From an uncultured Collinsella sp. (GTDB taxonomy: Bacteria; Actinomycetota; Coriobacteriia; Coriobacteriales; Coriobacteriaceae): DNA of 6,831 nt. A program made the translations under genes and the position numbers. The stretch covers positions 1 to 6,831 of the forward strand of contig URZJ01000095.1 in assembly GCA_900552395.1 (NCBI GenBank), given 5' to 3'. Shown here piece by piece: positions 1 to 4,761 of this stretch. Position 1 is the first letter of the stretch, and every line of letters starts with the position of its first letter. The notes under the pieces were generated by a model. That model did no database searches. It was not told where the DNA came from and saw nothing but the letters and a program-made list of their open reading frames with translations.

Positions 1-172
1 TGCAGATAACAGTGATAGCACCCATTGTTTCACAAGCATGCATTTTTCGTACTACGGGCATTTTCATCGGGATACCAACCCGGCCGAGCGTCACACCGTG
101 CTCTACGACTGCATCGTTCGCTTGGGCGACGAACTCCAGTCCTGGGATGTTGCGTAGAGGCGGGGTGGCTGG
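1..172 (-). pseudogene. P-type cation ATPase remnant, 5'-truncated, cut by left edge
   Basis: Directly after the gluQ stop, and in the same frame, 57 codons stay open to the window edge. The last 18 residues read VVRKMHACETMGAITVIC. This is the segment that in P-type cation-transporting ATPases (calcium/PMCA-like branch) leads straight into the DKTGT phosphorylation motif, which would lie just outside the window. A functional ATPase needs roughly 250 or more residues before this point: the actuator domain with TGES and helix M4 with its PEGL-type ion-binding motif. None is present, and the 39 residues before the match do not resemble helix M4. Possible starts are GTG at 94, ATG at 67 and ATG at 61, none with a good ribosome binding site. 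I therefore read it as a decayed or rearranged gene. A short chimeric protein or an assembly junction are alternatives. The ATPase match is quite sure; the pseudogene status is inference. Confidence 0.55.
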
Positions 173-1192
173 CTACTCGACCGTTACAGTGATGTTCTCC
201 CGATGCGCGCGGATGACGTCCCAGCTAAAGTGCTCGACCAGCTGCTCGGCGGTACGCGGCGTGGTGTCCGGCGCGATGCCTGTTTGCCCGGCGAGCCATC
301 CCAACAGTGCCTCGGGTGTGCCAAAGCGGGTGCGGAGCTCGCCCAGGTCCAGATCGCGATCGCGCTTGGAAAGGCGGCGGCCGTCCGGCGACATGAGCAG
401 CGGAATGTGCGCGTAGCGCGGTGTGGGCAGTCCCAGCAGATGTTGCAGATAGATCTGGCGCGTCGTGGAACCAAGCAGGTCGCATCCGCGTACGATCTCG
501 GTGACGCCCATGGCAGCGTCGTCGACCACCACGGCCAGCTGATAGGCAAACACGCCGTCGCTGCGGCGCACCAAAAAGTCGCCGCACTCGGTGGCGAGTG
601 CCTCGCATTGGGCTCCGTACGTGCGGTCCACGAATTCGATCACGTCGCCGGCGAGGTCGTCGACGTCGGGCACACGCAGACGCGTGGCCGGAGCGCGCAG
701 GATGCTGCGGCGGGCAACCTCCTCGGCAGAAAGGCCTCGGCAGGCGCCGCGGTAGATGGGCGTGCCGTCGCTCGCGTGCGGCGCGCTTGCGGTGTGGAGC
801 TCGGCGCGCGTGCAAAAGCAGGGATAGGTGAGGCCGGCGTCTTGCAGCTGGTGCAGGGCGTCCTCGTACAAGTCCAGGCGATCGTGCTGGTAGTAGGGGC
901 CTTCGTCCCACTCAAGCCCCAGCCAGGCTAGGTCGTCAATCAATTGGGCGGCAAGTTCCGGGCGCTTGCAGCGATCGTCCAGGTCCTCGATGCGCAACAC
1001 GATGCTGCCGCCCTGGCTGCGGGCCGAAAGCCACGCGCACAGGCAGCTGAACACGTTGCCCAGGTGCATGCGGCCCGAGGGCGACGGGGCAAAGCGGCCC
1101 ACGACCGGCGCGAGGGCGGGGGCGAGCTTGCTGTTGGGCGCCGTCGACATGGCCACGGCGGGTGTTGCTATGTTGCATGCGTTGATATCCAT
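173..1192 (-). CDS. gluQ: Glutamyl-Q tRNA(Asp) synthetase
   Basis: This 339-residue protein is a paralogue of the glutamyl-tRNA synthetase catalytic core. The family activates glutamate with ATP and attaches it to queuosine at position 34 of tRNA(Asp), without charging a tRNA 3' end. Visible marks are the class I nucleotide-binding segment FAPSPSGRMHLGN (about 34-46, HIGH-type signature HLGN), the KMSKS-type loop RRLSKRD (272-278), and a zinc site of the GluQ type: C125-x-C127, then Y147-x3-C151. The protein stops after the catalytic region. The C-terminal anticodon-binding domain that makes true GluRS about 470-500 residues long is absent, while known GluQ proteins are about 300. The first 30 residues are extra and poorly conserved in character. 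Met15 (1150) is an alternative start, and neither start has a Shine-Dalgarno sequence. A TATACT box 7 bases before ATG 1192 suggests a leaderless message. No other queuosine gene lies in the window, so nearby context does not add to the call. Confidence 0.9.
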   Translation of the reverse strand: MDINACNIATPAVAMSTAPNSKLAPALAPVVGRFAPSPSGRMHLGNVFSCLCAWLSARSQGGSIVLRIEDLDDRCKRPELAAQLIDDLAWLGLEWDEGPYYQHDRLDLYEDALHQLQDAGLTYPCFCTRAELHTASAPHASDGTPIYRGACRGLSAEEVARRSILRAPATRLRVPDVDDLAGDVIEFVDRTYGAQCEALATECGDFLVRRSDGVFAYQLAVVVDDAAMGVTEIVRGCDLLGSTTRQIYLQHLLGLPTPRYAHIPLLMSPDGRRLSKRDRDLDLGELRTRFGTPEALLGWLAGQTGIAPDTTPRTAEQLVEHFSWDVIRAHRENITVTVE

Positions 1193-1199
1193 GCGGACG

Positions 1200-1205
1200 A
1201 GTATA
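1200..1205 (-). promoter_or_regulatory. Candidate -10 box of gluQ (leaderless)
   Basis: On the minus strand this reads TATACT, a 5/6 match to TATAAT, ending 7 bases before the gluQ ATG at 1192. A start of transcription at the usual distance would fall at or next to the ATG, giving a leaderless mRNA. That would fit the missing ribosome binding site and is common in actinobacteria. I see no convincing -35 hexamer 16-18 bases upstream. Confidence 0.35.
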
Positions 1206-1336
1206 GCGCGGGGTGAGGTGAGGGGGCGTCGTCGATGCTCGCGAGTTGCCGAGGCTGCGTGTTGTGCGCGGCGGGCACCGACTCAACACTTCGATTACCG
1301 CCCCAAGCTCAGCCCCTTCAACCCCTCAAACGACAG

Positions 1337-1370
1337 AAACCCCGGCAGCTCTTCGCAACTGCCGGGGTTT
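1337..1370. terminator. Terminator-like hairpin without an upstream gene
   Basis: AAACCCCGGCAG (1337-1348) and CTGCCGGGGTTT (1359-1370) are perfect complements, giving a 12-bp GC-rich stem with a 10-base loop. Only three Ts follow on either strand, so it is at best a weak terminator in either direction. No gene is transcribed into it: gluQ leaves leftward from 1192 and the DUF2207 gene starts at 1707. It overlaps the 12-bp palindrome TTTCCGCGGAAA at 1368-1379. It could serve a small RNA, attenuate the gluQ leader read on the minus strand, or be a relic. Confidence 0.45.
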
Positions 1371-1398
1371 CCGCGGAAAAGGGGGACATGATCCTCAA

Positions 1399-1447
1399 GC
1401 GAACGGCAAAGGGGCAAACCGTTTTCGCTCAACTGCTTTATGCCCCT
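1399..1447. repeat. Interleaved inverted repeats, pseudoknot-compatible
   Basis: GCGAACGG (1399-1406) pairs with CCGTTTTCGC (1419-1428) with a two-base bulge. The loop between these arms contains AGGGGCA (1410-1416), which is perfectly complementary to TGCCCCT (1441-1447). The two helices interleave as in an H-type pseudoknot on either strand. No known riboswitch class was recognised. Confidence 0.4.
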
Positions 1448-1540
1448 CGCTCGCCGGCTTAATCGGCTCACGCCGCGCCCACACAAAGCCGCTACACCTG
1501 TGACGGAGCTATGAAGTGGTATCTATGCTGGAGCGGGCTA

Positions 1541-1593
1541 TGCCAAGGAGTGTCCCAGATTGCCGGCAGATAAGGAACGTCCCCAGGTGCCGG
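1541..1593. repeat. 53-bp structured repeat, copy A
   Basis: Order: TGCC (1541-1544), 12-mer AAGGAGTGTCCC (1545-1556), four bases, 8-bp palindrome TGCCGGCA (1561-1568), three bases, 12-mer AAGGAACGTCCC (1572-1583), four bases, TGCCGG (1588-1593). CCGGCA (1563-1568) pairs with TGCCGG (1588-1593) across a 19-base loop holding the second 12-mer. The copy at 3788-3840 has the same layout and nearly the same sequence. It lies about 114 bases before the start of the DUF2207 gene. Confidence 0.75.
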
Positions 1594-1693
1594 TCGCGGG
1601 CGTGACTTTCGTCCCGTTTAATACTCCGCTGACCTAGATGTTCGTCACATGAACCCGCAAACGTGGGACAATGACGCTACTGGTATCACAGAC

Positions 1694-1699
1694 AAAGGA
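1694..1699 (+). promoter_or_regulatory. Ribosome binding site that sets the DUF2207 start
   Basis: AAAGGA lies 7 bases before ATG 1707 and inside the longer frame that begins at ATG 1671. The site, and the signal peptide that begins right after ATG 1707, favour 1707 over 1671. Confidence 0.7.
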
Positions 1700-1706
1700 T
1701 GTGCCT

Positions 1707-3653
1707 ATGAACGCCCCCGTTGCCAAGACCTGTCGGCAGCGCTGCCCGTTTGCGCGATTTGCTTCCATTTGCGCGCTCGTCGCGTGCGCGCTGCTGCTGT
1801 TGCCCGCCGTTGCACGTGCCGACGGGTATTCCATGACCCAAACCTACATCAGTGCCACGGTCGAGGCCGATGGATCGCTGACCGTTGTCGAGGGACGCCA
1901 GTTTGATTTCGACGACGACATCAACGGCGTGTTTTGGGAGATCAATACGGGCTCCAACCAGCAGGGCGGCACGGCGGGCGTCGACGTGCTGAGTGTCGAG
2001 GAAGAGGACACCGCGTTTAACAAAGTCGATAGCGCGAACAAGGGCGACTCTGGCGTCTACACGGTCGAGCAGACCGGTGACGGCGTAAGGATTAAGGTGT
2101 TCAGCCCTCACGAGAGCGGCGACAGCGCAATCTACTACGTGAGCTACACCATGACCGGTGCGGTTATGAACTGGGCCGATACCGCCGAGCTCTACTGGAA
2201 GTTCGTGGGTGACGGCTGGTCTGCGGATTCCGATGACGTCGAGATGGAAGTGTGCTTCGCGAATGCCGCTGCCGGGACGGCGGCCGTCAAGGGCGATAAC
2301 TTCCGCGCATGGGGCCACGGCCCGCTGACGGGCGATGTATCGCTCGATGCGGACGAGCCCATGGTCACCTATACCATTCCCTGCGTGCATCAGGGCGAAT
2401 TCGCCGAGGCACGCATCGCCTTCCCCGGCGACTGGGTGCCGCAGCTTGCCGCTTCGGGCGAAGAGCGCATGTCAACGATCCTGAGCGAAGAGAAGGAATG
2501 GGCCGACGAAGCTAACGCCCGCCGTGAGCACGCGCGTGCGGTTGCCGGCGCGATTGCCGTGGTGTGTGTTGCCGTGGCGGTTGCCTATACCGGTGTGATC
2601 GTGATGCTTAAGCTGCGCAGGCCCAAGCCCAAGCCGCTCTTTCAGGACGAGTACTTCCGCGATGTGCCCTCGGCCGACCATCCCGCGGTGCTTGCAGCTC
2701 TTATGAGCTGGAACGACGTGCCCGATCAGGCATATATCGCCACGCTTATGAAGCTTACCGACGACCGCGTGATCAAGCTGGAAGAAGCGACCGAGACCAA
2801 GAAGAAGGGTCTGCTCCGTCGCGAAAAAGAGGAGCAGACGTATCGCATCACAGTGACCGACGAGGCCTGGAAGGCTGCCAAGAAGGACGGCATCGATCGC
2901 GATGTGCTCAAGGTCTTCTTCGCCGGCGTTAAGCCCGATAAAGACGGCGTCCGTTCACGCACGTTTAGCGAGCTGGAGGAGTATGCCAGCGAGCGTACTG
3001 AATCTGTTGGCAACAAGCTCGAGGACTATCAAAGCACGGTTAAGGGCAAGCTGGAGGCGCGCGAGCTTATCGCCTCGGACGGCACCATCGCCCTGGTTGC
3101 CGGCTTGGTTCTCGGCATCATTATTGTCTGTGGCATTTTGGGCTCTCTGTTCTATGCCGACTTTGCGGATGCCAATGTCGGTGCCGCTATGATCTCGATC
3201 CCCGTCACGATCGTGGGCTTTGTCCTGAGCTGCACCTTCCGTCGCTACACGCCGGAGGGCGCCGAGGTGGCGGCTCGCTGTAAAGCGCTCAAGCATTGGC
3301 TTGAGGACTTTACGCGCCTGAAGGAGGCCATTCCCAGCGACCTGATCTTGTGGAACAAACTGCTGGTGATGGGCGTTGCCCTGGGCGTTTCGAAAGAAGT
3401 GCTGCGACAGCTGGCCGAGGCCGTGCCTGCGGACCTGCGCAACAGCGACGATTTCTACGACAACTACCCCTGCTACTGGTGGTATTACCATCACTACGGC
3501 AACGAGTCCCCGCTCGATTCGTTCAACGATGTGTACCACGAGACCATCCGCGAGCTGGCTTCGAGTTCCGATAGTTCGAGCGGCGGCAGCGGCGGCGGCT
3601 TTTCCGGTGGCGGCGGTGGCGGCGTCGGCGGAGGCGGCGGCGGAACGTTCTAA
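1707..3653 (+). CDS. DUF2207 family membrane protein
   Basis: The product is 648 residues from ATG 1707; an upstream in-frame ATG at 1671 adds 12 residues but lacks a binding site. It starts with a signal peptide: a basic N-terminus, a hydrophobic core at about 20-35, and a likely cut after ARA at 38. The exported N-terminal part (about 39-275) has the DUF2207 character of acidic beta-rich sequence, for example the VEGRQFDF stretch near 61-68. Membrane helices follow at about 279-301, 459-483 and 489-509, with a charged domain at 302-458 probably in the cytoplasm. After an aromatic cluster (CYWWYYHHYG, 589-598) the chain ends in a serine/glycine tail closing with GGGGGGTF, a typical ending for this family. 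The molecular function of DUF2207 proteins is unknown and nothing here reveals it. It appears to be a single-gene unit with its own terminator. Family assignment is by overall plan and tail. Confidence 0.85.
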   Translation: MNAPVAKTCRQRCPFARFASICALVACALLLLPAVARADGYSMTQTYISATVEADGSLTVVEGRQFDFDDDINGVFWEINTGSNQQGGTAGVDVLSVEEEDTAFNKVDSANKGDSGVYTVEQTGDGVRIKVFSPHESGDSAIYYVSYTMTGAVMNWADTAELYWKFVGDGWSADSDDVEMEVCFANAAAGTAAVKGDNFRAWGHGPLTGDVSLDADEPMVTYTIPCVHQGEFAEARIAFPGDWVPQLAASGEERMSTILSEEKEWADEANARREHARAVAGAIAVVCVAVAVAYTGVIVMLKLRRPKPKPLFQDEYFRDVPSADHPAVLAALMSWNDVPDQAYIATLMKLTDDRVIKLEEATETKKKGLLRREKEEQTYRITVTDEAWKAAKKDGIDRDVLKVFFAGVKPDKDGVRSRTFSELEEYASERTESVGNKLEDYQSTVKGKLEARELIASDGTIALVAGLVLGIIIVCGILGSLFYADFADANVGAAMISIPVTIVGFVLSCTFRRYTPEGAEVAARCKALKHWLEDFTRLKEAIPSDLILWNKLLVMGVALGVSKEVLRQLAEAVPADLRNSDDFYDNYPCYWWYYHHYGNESPLDSFNDVYHETIRELASSSDSSSGGSGGGFSGGGGGGVGGGGGGTF

Positions 3654-3667
3654 CGGTCGTAAATTAT

Positions 3668-3715
3668 GGGATGGGCTTTTCTCGACAGCCGTCGGGGAAA
3701 GCCCATCCCCTTTTT
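3668..3715 (+). terminator. Rho-independent terminator of the DUF2207 gene
   Basis: GGGATGGGCTTT (3668-3679) is perfectly complementary to AAAGCCCATCCC (3698-3709), and five Ts follow at 3711-3715. The stem begins 15 bases after the stop codon. The other strand has no comparable T run, so it probably serves the plus-strand gene only. Confidence 0.9.
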
Positions 3716-3724
3716 ACGCGCTAC

Positions 3725-3777
3725 CTACGAAGACTGTCCCCAGCAACTAGTCATTTAAGAACGTTCCTAACGACTAG
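3725..3777. repeat. 53-bp structured repeat, diverged copy B
   Basis: It has the same geometry as copies A and C with a different sequence: 12-mer GAAGACTGTCCC (3729-3740), four bases, AACTAGTC (3745-3752), three bases, 12-mer TAAGAACGTTCC (3756-3767), four bases, GACTAG (3772-3777). Each 12-mer matches its counterpart at 9 of 12 positions. CTAGTC (3747-3752) pairs perfectly with GACTAG (3772-3777) across 19 bases. The leading four bases do not match the TGCC of the other copies. TTAAGAACGTTCCTAA (3755-3770) is itself nearly palindromic. Confidence 0.6.
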
Positions 3778-3787
3778 GTGCGGTTGC

Positions 3788-3840
3788 TGCCAAGGAGTGT
3801 CCCGGGGTGCCGGCACAAAAGGAACGTCCCTAGCTGCCAG
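3788..3840. repeat. 53-bp structured repeat, copy C
   Basis: TGCC (3788-3791), AAGGAGTGTCCC (3792-3803), four bases, TGCCGGCA (3808-3815), three bases, AAGGAACGTCCC (3819-3830), four bases, TGCCAG (3835-3840). Both 12-mers and the palindrome are identical to copy A, at identical spacing; only the short spacers and the last arm differ. The closing stem pairs at 5 of 6 positions. It ends two bases from the GNAT stop codon, so it would be the 3' untranslated region of that minus-strand mRNA. Copy B lies 10 bases away. Confidence 0.75.
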
Positions 3841-3842
3841 GT

Positions 3843-4484
3843 TTAGGCTGTTAGATCGAGTTCGTAGAGGAAGCTTTCGCGCGGCATGTCGTGGCGGCGC
3901 TCTTCGCGGTTGGCGCGGTGCGTGGCCGTGCGCTTAAAGCCGTGCAGCTCGTAGAACTTCCATGAGCAGTTGGAGTCGGTGTACAGGTGCGCTCTTGTCG
4001 CCCCGCGCGAGGACAGGTGCGAGACCGCGGCGTCGAGCAAGACCGAGCCAACGCCCAGGCCATGGACATCGCGATCCACGGCAAGCAGCGTGACCTCGTT
4101 GTCGTGTGGCAGGGGGCTGCTTTCGAGCAGACGGTTGTTGGTGCGGATGGTTGCGCGCACAAACGAGAGATACTCGGCGCAGGCATCGGGCTCCAGCTCA
4201 CGCATCTGCGATAGCAGCGCGCGCTCGGTATCCATCCAATGTTCATTGACGGTGGCGCCGGAGCTTTGCCCCGCACGCGCGAGCGCAATGCCGCGCGCCT
4301 GGCCGTCGATGACGGCAACCTGCGAAAACGTCGACGACGAAAGGCAGTAGGCAAGGTCGCACGCGGCCTCAAGGCGGTTGTACTCATCGTTATCCGAATT
4401 GTTATGCCAAAGCTGCTGCAGAATCAGCGCGATGGTGTCGAAGTCTTCGGTATCAAACGGTCGGTAGAGAACCCGCGAGACCAT
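3843..4484 (-). CDS. GNAT family N-acetyltransferase
   Basis: The 213-residue protein carries the acetyl-CoA site of the GNAT fold: LLAVDRDVHGLGVGSVLL at about 133-150, with the pyrophosphate-binding loop HGLGVG (141-146). The later WKFYELHGF segment (about 176-184) supplies the tyrosine that usually acts as general acid. The family moves an acetyl group from acetyl-CoA to an amine; the acceptor cannot be told from sequence. The first 130 residues form a longer than usual N-terminal half with an acidic patch (DTEDFDT) and a helical insert (about 77-115), so the substrate side may be special. The start at 4484 is supported by AAAGAGG on the minus strand, four bases upstream. It diverges from purH and converges with the DUF2207 gene; neither arrangement suggests a shared pathway. 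I see no clear terminator apart from the repeats just after the stop. Confidence 0.85.
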   Translation of the reverse strand: MVSRVLYRPFDTEDFDTIALILQQLWHNNSDNDEYNRLEAACDLAYCLSSSTFSQVAVIDGQARGIALARAGQSSGATVNEHWMDTERALLSQMRELEPDACAEYLSFVRATIRTNNRLLESSPLPHDNEVTLLAVDRDVHGLGVGSVLLDAAVSHLSSRGATRAHLYTDSNCSWKFYELHGFKRTATHRANREERRHDMPRESFLYELDLTA

Positions 4485-4640
4485 GGTGCCTCTTTCTTTT
4501 GCGGATGCATATCGAGCACAGTTCTACCACGCCATTGGCATCGAATTATGGTGCCCCTGTGTTCCATGAACTCACCGCGCCCGGTGCCGCGCCCATGCCC
4601 TCCGCTCGCAAGCTTTTTCTGCACATGCGACCGTTGCGGG

Positions 4641-4663
4641 GTGCATCGACGCGCTCGATGCGC
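4641..4663. repeat. Inverted repeat in purH upstream region
   Basis: GCATCGA (4643-4649) and TCGATGC (4655-4661) are perfect complements around CGCGC. A G-C and a G-T pair at the outer ends extend the stem to nine pairs. It lies about 100 bases before the purH start and could be a leader hairpin or an operator. Confidence 0.4.
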
Positions 4664-4687
4664 TACATTGAATCAGTATTTTCAATG
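4664..4687 (+). promoter_or_regulatory. Dyad overlapping a candidate purH -10
   Basis: CATTGAA (4666-4672) and TTCAATG (4681-4687) form a perfect 7-bp dyad with an 8-base centre. It overlaps TACATT (4664-4669), a 4/6 match to a -10 hexamer. A dyad at such a place is typical of a repressor operator, but no regulator gene is present and no -35 element is clear. It lies in the 277-base GNAT-purH divergent region (4485-4761), which otherwise shows no gene. A purine riboswitch was not recognised. Confidence 0.3.
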
Positions 4688-4750
4688 CCGCTGCGCGAGC
4701 GCTGCAGATCGACGTATCACCGACTCACAGAGCACGGCGGCGTACCAGAC

Positions 4751-4756
4751 AGGAGG
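4751..4756 (+). promoter_or_regulatory. Ribosome binding site of purH
   Basis: A perfect AGGAGG lies five bases before the ATG at 4762. It fixes the purH start. Confidence 0.9.
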
Positions 4757-4761
4757 ACTGC

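Larger units (their letters stand above)
1193..1706. other. Divergent gluQ / DUF2207 intergenic region, no convincing gene
   Basis: The 514 bases between two divergent genes hold only short frames with poor starts (for example a TTG-started 63-codon frame on the minus strand at 1295-1486) and no recognisable protein. What it does hold is non-coding: a 12-bp perfect hairpin at 1337-1370, a 12-bp palindrome at 1368-1379, two interleaved inverted repeats at 1399-1447, and one copy of the 53-bp repeat at 1541-1593. I found no tRNA. A weak promoter for the plus-strand gene may lie at 1644-1672 (GTCACA, 17 bases, GACAAT), which is low confidence. Confidence 0.6.

Noticed and set aside
12..416. 134-codon plus-strand open frame
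   Set aside because: It lies opposite the ATPase remnant and the end of gluQ, is rich in Arg and Ser as shadow frames in GC-rich DNA are, and has no ribosome binding site or recognisable motif.
1235..1462. 75-codon plus-strand frame in the intergenic region
   Set aside because: No ribosome binding site and no recognisable protein character; it crosses the same structured elements.
1295..1486. 63-codon minus-strand frame in the intergenic region
   Set aside because: It starts with TTG without a binding site and runs through the 12-bp hairpin and the interleaved stems, so the sequence is better explained as structured non-coding DNA.
1541..1593. tRNA or CRISPR-like unit
   Set aside because: There is no cloverleaf or T-loop sequence. 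The repeats are only two or three with fixed short internal spacing, with no array of identical repeats separated by unique spacers.
1671..1706. Upstream start of the DUF2207 gene at ATG 1671
   Set aside because: The 12 extra residues precede a textbook signal peptide, and the binding site AAAGGA is placed for ATG 1707.
2955..3539. 194-codon minus-strand frame inside the DUF2207 gene
   Set aside because: It is an antisense shadow of a gene with a clear signal peptide, helices and family tail; no independent evidence.
4500..4761. Purine or PRPP riboswitch before purH
   Set aside because: I could not find the conserved core of either class. Only short dyads are present, and no terminator-antiterminator pair is visible.
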